Below, piece by piece: positions 16,819 to 26,201 of a DNA stretch of 64,000 nt (its first letter is position 1; every line of letters begins with the position of its first letter). The DNA is from an endosymbiont of Acanthamoeba sp. UWC8 (GTDB lineage Bacteria; Pseudomonadota; Alphaproteobacteria; Rickettsiales; Midichloriaceae): assembly GCF_000730245.1 (NCBI RefSeq), contig NZ_CP004403.1:1302001-1366000 (forward strand). Reading direction: 5' to 3'. A model generated the notes under the pieces. It ran no database searches and had not been told where the DNA came from. It worked only from the letters and a program-made list of their open reading frames with translations. The position numbers were made by a program, and so were the translations under genes.

Positions 16819-17115
16819 TTATTTATACTCAATTATAAAAGCTTATATATTAGCACAAAATTTAATAGGGTATTTAATTTATCATTAAAGACAAATAGTA
16901 AGATTAAATTAGAAAATATATTTGAAGGAGAGAATTATAATTTAATCTCACAACAACTAAGCAAGGCTTTAGCCGGAGAAATTGAGTTATATAGATATTA
17001 TAAGTATAATACTAACCAAAGTCCAACCTTTATAAACTTATATTTTTTACCATTACACTTTGAAAATGACATCTATGATAAAATCCTAGGTTGCTATTTA
17101 TTTCATATACCGTAA
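16819..17115 (+). pseudogene. PAS-domain remnant
   Basis: A 98-codon frame without a start codon reads LYISTKFNRVFNLSLKTNSK early on, then ISQQLSKALAGEIELYRYYK and FINLYFLPLHFEND, and ends in GCYLFHIP. The order of features (a start like LFLSKTYENIF, then xLxKAxxGE, then YxxPxxF, then GxxxF) matches the PAS domain of the neighbouring RadC fusion, with clearly different residues. It looks like the end of a related but lost PAS protein rather than an active gene. Confidence 0.5.
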
Positions 17116-17205
17116 GTAGCTATGCTGTCTTGAATATTTAATATTTTATGGATTCAAGGCTAGAAATTTGTATGAAGTTCCCTCTGTGAGGTAGACATTT
17201 GCTGT

Positions 17206-17640
17206 CTATATATAATTATTATAATAAAGGGTTTTAAAATCATTAGGCGATAAATAGCATAAAGAAGAATATCGACGTTTATTATTATACCAGCACTCAA
17301 TATATATCAAATATACTGGTTTCAGCATCGTGTAAATTATAGAATTTACAATTTACTTCAGTTTTCAAATTACTAAAGAAGTTCTCTGCAACTGCATTAT
17401 CATAACAATTACCTTTAGCACTCATACTACAGCTGATTTGCTTTAAAGCCCAAATTTCCTGAAATTTAATAGCAGTATATTGGCTGCCTCCATCAGAGTG
17501 AAATATTAAACCTTCTTCATAATATAATAAATAAAATAAGCTTGCCTTAAAAGATTTTCAGCCAAGAATTTAAAACCATCTAAATGATTATTTGCAGTCG
17601 TCCATTTAAATATTTTGTAATTATCTAAGCATAATATCTT
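17206..17640 (-). pseudogene. Decayed IS3-family OrfB (C-terminal half)
   Basis: The minus strand encodes GLIFHSDGGSQYTAIKF, then SMSAKGNCYDNAVAENFFSN and LKTEV, and in another frame YIECWYNNKRRYSSLCYLSP and NDFKTLYY before a stop at 17206. These are the second D, the E region and the C-terminal signature of IS3/IS150-type transposases. At least two frame breaks (near 17300 and 17515) and the missing N-terminal half show that it is dead. It belongs to a different subgroup from the element at 11301-12624. Confidence 0.75.
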
Positions 17641-17939
17641 ATCCTTTATATAAAGCTCAAATTTATCTAACCAACTAAAAATTTTCTCAAAATTATTTTT
17701 TCTTTAGTATCTTGGTTTTCTAACTAGCTAAAACTGTTTTTATTTGAATGCTTTTTTTATCGCATATTAATTAACCTGAATTAGTTCTTAAAATATTACC
17801 TAACACTAGAAGACAGCATGTGTGATACGCAATTAAGCTCACTTTACTTTTAACATTCTTAGGGAAATAAACGTATTAATTAGCAATGTGACTTTTAGGG
17901 AAAAATAAATCTGGTATTAAAGCCAAGGGTGAACACTAA
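17641..17939. other. Spacer, probably more decayed IS DNA
   Basis: No frame or RNA can be supported here. The position next to the OrfB remnant suggests further decay of the same element. Confidence 0.3.
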
Positions 17940-19142
17940 TTACTGAGAAAATTCCCAAATTAAATTATTTGCCGGTGAGTATTCGCTCTCATCATGAATT
18001 TCGATATATTCTTTAATTTTTTCCTCAACAACGGTTTCCCAATATATCTTGATCGGCTCTAATATTTTTTGCACTAATGGATTATCATCATAGCATTTAT
18101 CTGATATTATCTGCGGGTATCTTACTATAAACTCACTATCTTCAAAAAATGAGGAATAATTACCATCATAAACACCTAACAAAATATTTATTACACCATT
18201 AATACATTTACCTTTTAATACTTCCTCCTCAAAATGTTCCATGAGAGGAATTTTACCCTCCAACATTGATGACTTGATAAACTCGGCCATACTATTACTA
18301 ATAAGTGAGTCATGCTTGGTAGTAAGTAAGCTGCCGATTTCACAGGTAGTCGCTGAATGATAGTTAGGCATAATTTCCAGAATACTTTGCAGGCCATCAA
18401 CTTTATAATAATCAATAAAAATATTTTCCAATACTTCTGCTATAGCCTGCTTATAGAGCATTTTCTCTCTTTCTTGAGCGTATGGTGAACCCATATTATT
18501 AAAAATTTGAAACATAAGTTTATGAGACAATTCATGGATCAGAGTACCTTTCGGTAAGGTGTTTTGTTCACTAAGCTTTACTGCTAATCTTTTATTGAAA
18601 TCGATATAATAACCTTTTGAACCCTCCTCATTAAAATTATTTACCAGTTCTATAGTATAATTTTCATCCAAACTGACAGTATATAAAATTTTGTATAAAG
18701 TATTATTTTTACTCAAGTTCAGTAGAGTTTCATATATTTGATCATCATTTAAAAATTGCGAATAACTATATGATAATAACCTGGTAATCGGCATGCTTAT
18801 ACTTTTTACCGGGCATTGATTATATACGGGGAAATTATCGATTAAATTCAGATAATCAATATATTCATCCTCGTCAAGAGATTGAGGAACTGCACCTACT
18901 TTAATAAGAGCTTTTGCCGCTTCATTATTCCAGTGAATTGTGGCTATTTTTAGAGGAGTAGATCCAAAAGAGTTACACTCATTCCAATCAACGTTCTGAA
19001 CATGCTTTGCAATATACTCTATAAGTTTAATATTATTTTCTCTTGCGGCATAATGTAATATACCTGAAGCCTTAATCACCGGATTAGGAGCAGATAAAAT
19101 TTCTTGATAGTCAAGGGGTAATAAGGAAATAAAGTCTTGCAT
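17940..19142 (-). CDS. Ankyrin-repeat protein with HELSH zincin-like motif; candidate effector
   Basis: This 400-residue protein opens with ankyrin repeats (ILHYAARENNIKLIEYIAKH at about residues 28-47, then GSTPLKIATIHWNNEAAKAL at about 60-79). After a linker it has TLPKGTLIHELSHKLMF, with HELSH at residues 203-207, the HExxH signature of zinc metalloproteases. About 30 residues later comes a helix with E236 and E239 (AIAEVLENI) that could supply the third zinc ligand, as in gluzincins. No signal peptide is seen. Ankyrin plus protease suggests a protein delivered into the host, perhaps by the type IV system; this is inference. The gene is flanked by IS remnants. Confidence 0.75.
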   Translation of the reverse strand: MQDFISLLPLDYQEILSAPNPVIKASGILHYAARENNIKLIEYIAKHVQNVDWNECNSFGSTPLKIATIHWNNEAAKALIKVGAVPQSLDEDEYIDYLNLIDNFPVYNQCPVKSISMPITRLLSYSYSQFLNDDQIYETLLNLSKNNTLYKILYTVSLDENYTIELVNNFNEEGSKGYYIDFNKRLAVKLSEQNTLPKGTLIHELSHKLMFQIFNNMGSPYAQEREKMLYKQAIAEVLENIFIDYYKVDGLQSILEIMPNYHSATTCEIGSLLTTKHDSLISNSMAEFIKSSMLEGKIPLMEHFEEEVLKGKCINGVINILLGVYDGNYSSFFEDSEFIVRYPQIISDKCYDDNPLVQKILEPIKIYWETVVEEKIKEYIEIHDESEYSPANNLIWEFSQ

Positions 19143-19350
19143 ATAGATTATGAACCAATTATTGGAATTAGCACATTATAACTAAAAATAATATCTTTTC
19201 ATTAAATAAATTGTAAACTTTTTATTAAATCAAAATATATCATCGTTATTATCTATAATTAAAAAAGAGCAAGTTATGCAGCATAAAAATGAGCTAGCAG
19301 TTACAATTTTAAAACCGAACTTTTTTATCCTTTTTCAAAATCAGCGACTT
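19143..19350. other. Spacer, no gene seen
   Basis: A 208-bp AT-rich gap between two minus-strand genes. No terminator or RNA stands out. Confidence 0.3.
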
Positions 19351-20304
19351 TTATATTGTTAAACCAAAACGATCTAACATATCTTTAAAATAATCCGGAA
19401 GCGGCGCTTTAATAATTATATCTTTCCCTTTATAATTCAGCCTGGTTATATAAGAATGAAGATATAGTTTTTGCTCAAACTCAAAAGCCTGCTCTTTACT
19501 ATTATATTTCGAGTCCCCTAAAATTGGGCAGTTCATTGAAGCACTGTGTACTCTAAGTTGATGAGTTTTTCCGGTAATCAGCTTAAATTCCACTAAGGCA
19601 GCTGTATTTAAGGCATAATCGAGCACTCTATATTGAGTAATAGCTCTTTTCCCTCTATCGGTTACCTTTACACTTTCAAAATTTTCATCGGCTTCTTTAG
19701 CTAAAGGAAGATCAATCTCCCCTGCATGCACTTCCGGCACCCCGCAGAGTATAGCAAGATAAGTTTTGTTCATCTGCTTAGTTCTGATAAGTTCCGATAG
19801 CTCCGCAGCTGCTCTATTATTCCTTGCGACAAGCAGAACACCACTGGTTTCCTTATCCAATCTATGGATAAGCTTCGGCCTATCAGCGCTTTCAAATTTA
19901 AGCGACGGCAACAGATCATCCAACGAAACTCCTACTTTAGTCCCGCCTTGGACGGCAAGGCCTGCAACTTTATTGATTGCAAGTATATCCTCATCTTTAT
20001 ATAAAATATTTTGCTCAATCATCTCCAGCAACTTATGATGCTTAGGATGCAGAGTCATCTCAGTTCGTAATTTATTTTGCGGCTTACTTTCTAATTCGGT
20101 AAGGTCAGGGAATCTAATTTCCTGCTCCGCAAGTACTCGTGTCGAGGTTTGGACTCTTTTACTATCCACTCTTATTTGACCTTTCCTGGCTAATTTAGCA
20201 ATAGTTGTAAAACTTATATTAGGAAAATTTCTTGTAAACCATCTATCAACTCTTATCCCATCATCTTCCGGTTTTATCTTAATATGATTTATCTTTATTG
20301 CCAT
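19351..20304 (-). CDS. rluC: 23S rRNA pseudouridine synthase, RluC/RluD type
   Basis: This 317-residue protein has an N-terminal S4 RNA-binding domain (DGIRVDRWFTRNFPNISFTTI, about residues 14-60). The RluA-family catalytic domain follows, with the invariant HRLDKETSGVLLVARN (about residue 148, catalytic Asp in RLD) and ITGKTHQLRVHSA (about residue 243). It converts selected uridines of 23S rRNA to pseudouridine. RluC (sites 955/2504/2580) is the closest by layout, but RluD cannot be excluded. A divergent gene (fliI) starts 48 bp away. Confidence 0.88.
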   Translation of the reverse strand: MAIKINHIKIKPEDDGIRVDRWFTRNFPNISFTTIAKLARKGQIRVDSKRVQTSTRVLAEQEIRFPDLTELESKPQNKLRTEMTLHPKHHKLLEMIEQNILYKDEDILAINKVAGLAVQGGTKVGVSLDDLLPSLKFESADRPKLIHRLDKETSGVLLVARNNRAAAELSELIRTKQMNKTYLAILCGVPEVHAGEIDLPLAKEADENFESVKVTDRGKRAITQYRVLDYALNTAALVEFKLITGKTHQLRVHSASMNCPILGDSKYNSKEQAFEFEQKLYLHSYITRLNYKGKDIIIKAPLPDYFKDMLDRFGLTI

Positions 20305-20352
20305 TTGTTATGTTACCTTTTAAATTAGAACTAAATACTTGTTATTTATACA

Positions 20353-21687
20353 ATGAATAATATCTTAAAAAAGATTGCCGAAGAAGTGAACAATATACCA
20401 GACGTTATTATAAAAGGCAAAGTTTCCGGTATAAAAGGTTTAATTATTTCCGTTCGGGGCTTAAGGAAGTTTGCGAGCATCGGCTCAAGATGTGAGATTT
20501 TCTCAAGCGGCGGCAAAATAACTTCTGCTGAAGTGGTCGCAATTAATGCTCAGGAAATACTGCTTATGCCTTTTGATGATGTAACGGGAATCAGTGCTAA
20601 TGACGATGTTGCGTTAAAAGCTGCCGAACAATCAGTTTATCCGAGCCTGGAATGGCTGGGAAGAGTGGTGAATGCTTTCGGTGAACCAATAGACGGCAAG
20701 GGCGCTTTAAAAAAAGGAACTACTCCTTATTTTTTAAAAAGATCCCCTCCTCCCTCACAGTCAAGAACAAGGGTGGGCGAGAAAATGAATGTGGGAATCA
20801 GGGCAATAAATACTTTTTTAAGTTTATGCAGAGGCCAGAGAATGGGCGTGTTTGCAGGTTCGGGGGTAGGTAAATCCATGATGATCGCAATGCTTGCCAA
20901 GTATGCTGAGACTGATGTCAAAGTTATCGGGTTAATCGGCGAAAGAGGTAGGGAAGTTCAGGAATTTATCGAAGATTATTTAGGCGAGGAAGGGCTTGCG
21001 CGCTCGATCGTAGTAGTTGCAACCTCTGATGAATCTGTGCTACTTAGAAGGCAGGCTGCAAACCTTACTCTCTCCTTGTGTGAATATTTCAGTGACCAGG
21101 GGAAAGAAGTTTTATGTATGATGGATAGCGTCACCCGCTATGCTATGGCATTAAGGGAAATAGGTCTTTCCGTCGGTGAGCCCCCGACTGCCAAAGGTTA
21201 TACGCCGGGAGTGTTTGCCGAGCTACCGAGATTGCTTGAAAGAGCTGGGCCTATGCTTAAAGGCAGGGGAGCAATAACTGCCCTATTTAGCGTTCTGGTT
21301 GAAGGAGATGACCACAATGAGCCGGTCGCCGATGCGGTAAGGGGGATTATAGATGGACATATTGTACTTGACAGGAACATCGCTGCCAGGCGATATCCGG
21401 CAATTGATATTCTAAAAAGCGTTTCCAGGATGATCCCCAAATGTAATAATGAATATGAAAACAAATTAATCAGTAAATCGAGAGGGCTTATTTCAACATT
21501 TGAGGAAATGGCGGATATGATTAGAATCGGTGCTTATAAAAAAGGTTCCGATCCTTTAGTGGATGAAGCAATTAAATATCGAGAAGGGCTGGAAAATTTT
21601 TTGAATCAAGCTTATAATGAACACGACGATTTAGAATCCTCTTATTTAAAATTAGCCGGAGCTATTGATTTCAAACCTAATGCATAA
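20353..21687 (+). CDS. fliI: Flagellum-specific ATPase FliI family (orphan)
   Basis: This 444-residue protein is a hexameric P-loop ATPase that, in other bacteria, powers protein export through flagellar or type III secretion channels. Walker A is FAGSGVGKSMM (about residues 173-183) and Walker B is VLCMMDSVTRYAMALREIG. The FliI/YscN-specific sequence GEPPTAKGYTPGVFAELPRL is present, and the adjacent glycine-rich region follows the family. It is more like FliI than the F1 beta subunit (LIGERGREVQEF, RSIVVVATSDESVLLRRQAA). No other flagellar gene is in the window. Its end overlaps ccmH by 8 nt (23 nt with the longer ccmH start), so the two are probably co-transcribed. Confidence 0.92.
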   Translation: MNNILKKIAEEVNNIPDVIIKGKVSGIKGLIISVRGLRKFASIGSRCEIFSSGGKITSAEVVAINAQEILLMPFDDVTGISANDDVALKAAEQSVYPSLEWLGRVVNAFGEPIDGKGALKKGTTPYFLKRSPPPSQSRTRVGEKMNVGIRAINTFLSLCRGQRMGVFAGSGVGKSMMIAMLAKYAETDVKVIGLIGERGREVQEFIEDYLGEEGLARSIVVVATSDESVLLRRQAANLTLSLCEYFSDQGKEVLCMMDSVTRYAMALREIGLSVGEPPTAKGYTPGVFAELPRLLERAGPMLKGRGAITALFSVLVEGDDHNEPVADAVRGIIDGHIVLDRNIAARRYPAIDILKSVSRMIPKCNNEYENKLISKSRGLISTFEEMADMIRIGAYKKGSDPLVDEAIKYREGLENFLNQAYNEHDDLESSYLKLAGAIDFKPNA

Positions 21688-22063
21688 AACTTTATTTATT
21701 ATCTTAGTTATATTTTACAGCAACTTTGCCTCAGCATTTGAAGCAATTTTAGTCGACCCACAACAAGAAATGAGAGCAAAAAGTTTGTTTACTTTAATTC
21801 GCTGCACCCAATGTAAAGGCCAATCGATTAAGGATTCTAATGCAGAGATTGCACTTATAATCAGGCAAAATATACGTAAACAGGTAGAAGATGGGAAAAC
21901 TGATGAAGAAATATTAGATTTTCTTGAAGTAAGATACGGCGAAGGAATAAATATGAACCTGAAATTTAATAGCAAAAATATTATATTATGGCTCCTTCCT
22001 ATAGTACTGCTTTTAAGCGGCGGCTATCTAACTTTAAGGAAAGCTAAGCTTTTTGGTGTTTAG
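21680..22063 (+). CDS. ccmH: Cytochrome c maturation protein CcmH
   Basis: This is a short membrane protein with a periplasmic thioredoxin-like domain that keeps apocytochrome c cysteines reduced for haem attachment. From MHKTLF at 21680 it has a signal peptide ending near ASA, the redox motif RCTQCKGQSIKDSN (the CxxC cysteines at about residues 39-42), a helical segment (LIIRQNIRKQV, EILDFLEVRYGEGI) and a C-terminal membrane helix (IILWLLPIVLLLSGGYL). It lacks the CcmI/TPR extension. A start five codons earlier (21665) would overlap fliI further. Pairing with fliI is unusual. Confidence 0.92.
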   Translation: MHKTLFIILVIFYSNFASAFEAILVDPQQEMRAKSLFTLIRCTQCKGQSIKDSNAEIALIIRQNIRKQVEDGKTDEEILDFLEVRYGEGINMNLKFNSKNIILWLLPIVLLLSGGYLTLRKAKLFGV

Positions 22064-22137
22064 TTATATACAGCTGATAATATAACTTATTCCATCTTTA
22101 TTTACAAAATATACAAAAATAAATAAACTTATTTATA

Positions 22138-22323
22138 TTATTCACTATCTTCTTGTGTATTCTGAACATAACTATTTTCTTTTTTAATCGCTCTGATAAT
22201 CTCCAAATAATCTTCCCCTGAAAGGTAATCCGCTTCGTATCCGTAATCTTTTTCATCATCAATTGTAGAAATTAAAATATATTCCTCTTTACTGATCTGT
22301 TTTTCTTTTCCTTTCTTACTCAT
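22138..22323 (-). CDS. Small acidic hypothetical protein, 61 aa
   Basis: I do not recognise this small protein. It is lysine-rich at the start (MSKKGKEKQISKEEY), acidic in the middle (STIDDEKDYGYEADYLSGED) and acidic at the end. It lies 20 nt downstream of the zeta-like kinase gene on the same strand, so both are probably on one mRNA. A small acidic partner next to a toxin-like kinase could act as an antitoxin or chaperone, but this is a guess from position alone; classical epsilon antitoxins precede the toxin gene. Confidence 0.5.
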   Translation of the reverse strand: MSKKGKEKQISKEEYILISTIDDEKDYGYEADYLSGEDYLEIIRAIKKENSYVQNTQEDSE

Positions 22324-22343
22324 TTGAAACCCTATGTAATATT

Positions 22344-24419
22344 TTATTTATTTATTGAATTATTTAGTATTTTATTCTCTTTTTTTTCATTTACAAGTTT
22401 AATTTTAAAAGTATCTTTTTCTTCATTATGATTCAATTTCCATTTTTCATCTATCTCAGCTGCTTTGCTATAAAGAAAATATCCTGAAATCCCTACAATT
22501 AGCGCTGAAGCTCCTAATACAATGCCGTATGCTAAAGGATCATAGCTTACCGCACTTGTTAAAGAGGTGGTAGCATTTCCCATAACTTGCGCTGAAGAGC
22601 CCGCTAACATCGCGATAGGGGATACGACGGCTCCCAATAAGGTTAACACATTACCTGAAGGTATGCTTAAATAGTCGCTAACTAAAGGAGGAACTTGAGA
22701 ATGTAATTTATGCTGCAAAATAAGCGGTGTTTTAAATTCATTATAATTTTCCGTGATATTATAATTTCTCAACGACTCTATTTCAAATGCTTGCTTTGAT
22801 AATTTTAATATATTTTCTATTTGCGCTTCGGCATGTCGAGCTTCTTTATTTACAGCATTTATAAATGCCTCATCATGCAATGCCTGCTTTAACTCTTGCT
22901 TTTCACTACCGTAAACTATTCCTTCCTCTAGTCTTAAAACCGATATACCCTGATATTGCACCCCTACTTGCAAATCATGATTTGATAGATAAGTTTCTAA
23001 AAATTCATTAGATGATGCTTTCTCACCTCCCGACCAAATATCCCCTATTTCCTGAGCCTTAGCATTCAAATACTTTCTTCCGTGAAAAGTACAGGCGCTT
23101 GAAAGGTCATGTACGATTATTTCACCTGTTTTTAGGTTTCCGCTTTTAACTAATTTCGGCCTTGCCCCAAGCGGTACGTCAGTATCATATAACTCAAACT
23201 CTATGTCTTGCCCAATATTTCCGGCAATTATATTTTGTAAATTCCCCGGCGCTTCTTTATGGGATTCCAAAATAAAGCTTGTCGGTACGAATCTTCCTGT
23301 TCTCTTTCCTCTTTCATCAGCACGTTTAATTGATATCTCAGGTTCAAGTGAAACCATTTTAATATGAACCCGGCCACCCTCTGCTGTTCCCAAATTAATT
23401 TTTTCTTGAGAAAGAGCAACCCCGTCAAACAGTATGTGGGGCGCTTGCCCGGTTTGTACCCTATCGCGTTGCGTCTTAATTATTTTGTAAGTAACCAATC
23501 TGGCTTCATCATGATTTAATTGGGCATGTTTCCATACTTCCGATCCTAATCGACTGTTTTCTGATAATAATGAACGATAATTATCCGTATTCAATTTTAT
23601 TACATCATTCCAAGGAACTCCTAAATTACCGGCCTGCTCAATCATTAAACTTTCCGCCGTTCCCTTGCCGCATGCTGGAGCGCCGGCTAACATAAAAGTG
23701 TGGCGTTCATTGCCTGAATACATACTAATAGGCCTTACTACAACAATGTTCTCTTCGCCTTCCTTTTTTTTTGGATTATCAGGAAGCTTAAATGCTGCTT
23801 TCTCTTTTATTATGTCTTCTACAACCCCATTAACGGTAACTTCAATTATATTTTCCAGAATTTCTTTTTTTATAGCATCTTTAGCAATCTTCTCTATAAT
23901 CGTTTTTCTTGTCTCGCCTAAGTTAAACTCTTCAAGCTTATATTTACCGGATGCTATTCTTTTATTTACCAAGGCTTTTATTTCTTCCACTTTAGCCGCT
24001 ATAGGATTAAGCCTTGAAAAGGGATCCTTGTATGACGGTCGATCTAAGGTTTTTATAGCAGCACCTACTTCTCTATCGACATAATTAGTAATGAGAGGGA
24101 GCTGTTTTTCAATAAATATATTTAACTTAGGTGTAACTTTATTGTCGTATATTTGTTTAACTAGAGGATGAAAATCACGTTCGTCTTCTATTTGAATATT
24201 ACTTACTACAGAAGCGATAGTATTCTGGAATGCTATTCTATCAGGGGTAAAATTAATCATATCAACAACGTTTTTTACTCCTGTTGCTGCTACTATTTCA
24301 GCAATTTCCAACTCATCTCTTTCGGAGTGATCGATAATTGTAAACCTACCTGGATCGCAAGTTCCATTTTCATCCCGAAGGGCAGCTAGATACTCATCTA
24401 CTCTTATAGTTGTTTTCAT
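22344..24419 (-). CDS. Large zeta-toxin-like P-loop kinase with C-terminal membrane helices
   Basis: I chose the ATG at 24419 (MKTTIRVDEYLAAL), giving 691 residues; an upstream in-frame TTG would add 16. The N-terminal ~240 residues are helical and unknown. A zeta-toxin-like kinase domain follows, with Walker A MLAGAPACGKGT (about residues 243-254), LNTDNYRSLL, WKHAQLNHDEARLVT, HILFDGVALSQ and the arginine-rich RADERGKRTGRFVPTSF. Zeta toxins phosphorylate UDP-N-acetylglucosamine. The region near residues 590-680 has one or two membrane helices (AYGIVLGASALIVGISGYFL), which normal zeta toxins lack. No signal peptide is present. A membrane-anchored or secreted effector is possible; the substrate is unknown. 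Confidence 0.75.
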   Translation of the reverse strand: MKTTIRVDEYLAALRDENGTCDPGRFTIIDHSERDELEIAEIVAATGVKNVVDMINFTPDRIAFQNTIASVVSNIQIEDERDFHPLVKQIYDNKVTPKLNIFIEKQLPLITNYVDREVGAAIKTLDRPSYKDPFSRLNPIAAKVEEIKALVNKRIASGKYKLEEFNLGETRKTIIEKIAKDAIKKEILENIIEVTVNGVVEDIIKEKAAFKLPDNPKKKEGEENIVVVRPISMYSGNERHTFMLAGAPACGKGTAESLMIEQAGNLGVPWNDVIKLNTDNYRSLLSENSRLGSEVWKHAQLNHDEARLVTYKIIKTQRDRVQTGQAPHILFDGVALSQEKINLGTAEGGRVHIKMVSLEPEISIKRADERGKRTGRFVPTSFILESHKEAPGNLQNIIAGNIGQDIEFELYDTDVPLGARPKLVKSGNLKTGEIIVHDLSSACTFHGRKYLNAKAQEIGDIWSGGEKASSNEFLETYLSNHDLQVGVQYQGISVLRLEEGIVYGSEKQELKQALHDEAFINAVNKEARHAEAQIENILKLSKQAFEIESLRNYNITENYNEFKTPLILQHKLHSQVPPLVSDYLSIPSGNVLTLLGAVVSPIAMLAGSSAQVMGNATTSLTSAVSYDPLAYGIVLGASALIVGISGYFLYSKAAEIDEKWKLNHNEEKDTFKIKLVNEKKENKILNNSINK

Positions 24420-24642
24420 AATGAAACTCTTATACTTTATATCCTCTTCTATTTCATAATAATTCAAATGTATTAATAATCAGTTAATAAATAACAAATT
24501 TTTTAAAAATTACACGTTATGTAAGCAATTAACTATTATTGAGCATATATTAATGATGAAGTGAGGCAAGAAGCCGATACTCTACCTTTAGTATAAAAAC
24601 TTTCGTTATTTTTATTTCCGATAAATGGTCTACAAATGAAAT

Positions 24643-25998
24643 CTAAAACATTCTGCTAAGCAAAAGCACTGCTGATATCCAAATTATGACCACTATTAGA
24701 AATATAAAAAAGATATAAGGTGAGATGCTTACTAAAGTTGCACCCGCTATAAAAGATAACATACTCCACTGAATAAAAGCTCCTAAAGCTTTTCCTCCCT
24801 TCTCACCCAGTACATCAGCAACACTTTTACCTTTACTTTTTAATTCGTCATCAAGCGGGATATAGAGCATTTCTTTTGTCGGCTCAAAGAAAGAATACTT
24901 ACTTGCTTTAACTACTATATTTTGTATAGCTCCTATTATCACACAAAGAAAAAGTATATTATGATCTCCCCACCCTTGAGAAATAGAGCCTTTAAATACG
25001 ATTAGTATAAAAAATAAACTCCCGGTAATCAGCATAGTAATAGGTGTAACCAATGCCCCGACCTGCCACCTCAATTTTCTTAAAACAATAGAACTGCATA
25101 ATATAAAAAATATACTGCTACAACTCATGGCCACTTGAACTTTAGCTATAAAATGGCAATAATCCAACGAATGGGGATATAAAAGACCTAAGTGTTTTTT
25201 CCATACCCCCTCAACTAAATTAATCGAAACTCCGTAGCACATGATGATCACTGTTATCAACATGATATACCTTGATGACAATATAGCTTTAAAGCTCTCA
25301 AGCAAACCCGGTTTAGCTGAATTTATCGGTCTCATAGTTTGCTCTGAGCTAATATATTTTTTAAGAAAATGAACACTTAGGCTAATTATAAGCCCTGCAA
25401 TAAATATGGTGATGCAAATATATTTCAATGATATTTCCCAACTAACAGAGGTTTTATGCCGAGTTAGAATAGATAATGTGACTCCCGATAACACCGCCCC
25501 TACTTCCCCGACCAATGCAAGCAGGGGATAATATTTTTTAGCTTCTTCAACCGAATAAATTCGGTTAGCTATCTGCCAAAACATTAAAGGAAGCATTACA
25601 CTACCCCACATTTCCGATAAAATATAAAATAGGGAGTAAGACCAGTTTGCAAACATTAATAGCTGATATTTGAAATAAGGGTAACGCAATATAACTTCAC
25701 TAAAATCAAAGTGTATGAGTGAGGTATTGGGATATAGAAAAAAGCAAAAACCAAGAAAATAAGAAATAAAACATCCGTTTAATAAATGGTAAATTTGTAT
25801 CTGTGTTAGGAGATTGCTAAGTTTAGTATAAAATAAAGTGAATATTACAGCAGCCGGCAACACACCATATAGCTTAACAGCACTGATTAATTCTGCTCCG
25901 AGCTCAGTGATTATTATAGTATCTTTAGTACCCTTTAAAATACTAAGCACATATATAGTACATACTATATTCAATGAAGAAAATATTAACTTTGCCAA
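24643..25998 (-). CDS. tlc: Tlc-family nucleotide transporter
   Basis: This is a multi-spanning protein of the Tlc/NTT family, which intracellular Rickettsiales and Chlamydiae use to swap host ATP for ADP or to import nucleotides. Visible family phrases are SILKGTKDTIIITELGAELI near the start, ELWGSVMLPLMFWQIANRI in the middle and YGVSINLVEGVWKK. At the C-terminal side are KASKYSFFEPTKEMLYIPLD and GKALGAFIQWS. It is about 45 residues shorter than Rickettsia Tlc1, mostly at the N-terminus. An in-frame stop (26008-26010) sits three codons upstream of the only sensible start, a TTG at 25998 preceded by GAAGG. The specificity (ATP/ADP or another nucleotide) cannot be told. Confidence 0.9.
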   Translation of the reverse strand: MAKLIFSSLNIVCTIYVLSILKGTKDTIIITELGAELISAVKLYGVLPAAVIFTLFYTKLSNLLTQIQIYHLLNGCFISYFLGFCFFLYPNTSLIHFDFSEVILRYPYFKYQLLMFANWSYSLFYILSEMWGSVMLPLMFWQIANRIYSVEEAKKYYPLLALVGEVGAVLSGVTLSILTRHKTSVSWEISLKYICITIFIAGLIISLSVHFLKKYISSEQTMRPINSAKPGLLESFKAILSSRYIMLITVIIMCYGVSINLVEGVWKKHLGLLYPHSLDYCHFIAKVQVAMSCSSIFFILCSSIVLRKLRWQVGALVTPITMLITGSLFFILIVFKGSISQGWGDHNILFLCVIIGAIQNIVVKASKYSFFEPTKEMLYIPLDDELKSKGKSVADVLGEKGGKALGAFIQWSMLSFIAGATLVSISPYIFFIFLIVVIIWISAVLLLSRMF

Positions 25999-26201
25999 CT
26001 CGCACCTTCATTAATATTTCTCACAATAATGTAGCAAATATATTAAAAAAACAAAGCTTTATATCATCTAATCTAAAGCTCTGTATATAAAGAAGACAAT
26101 GTGAGCTACTTAATTTTCATTTATATAAAAGTAATTTATTTATCCTGCTTCATATGTTAAGGTTCTCGGCAATTAATTTTATATAATAAAAAACTATTTC
26201 T

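Noticed and set aside
20353-21687. ATP synthase beta subunit as an identity for the fliI gene
   Set aside because: The sequence has FliI/YscN-type motifs (LIGERGREVQEF, GEPPTAKGYTPGVF) and lacks the F1 beta-specific phrases; it also stands outside any atp operon.
26044-26080. Hairpin AGCTTTA...TAAAGCT with a poly-T on the minus strand
   Set aside because: It has terminator shape, but no minus-strand gene lies upstream of it; it is in the leader region before the tlc start, so function could not be supported.
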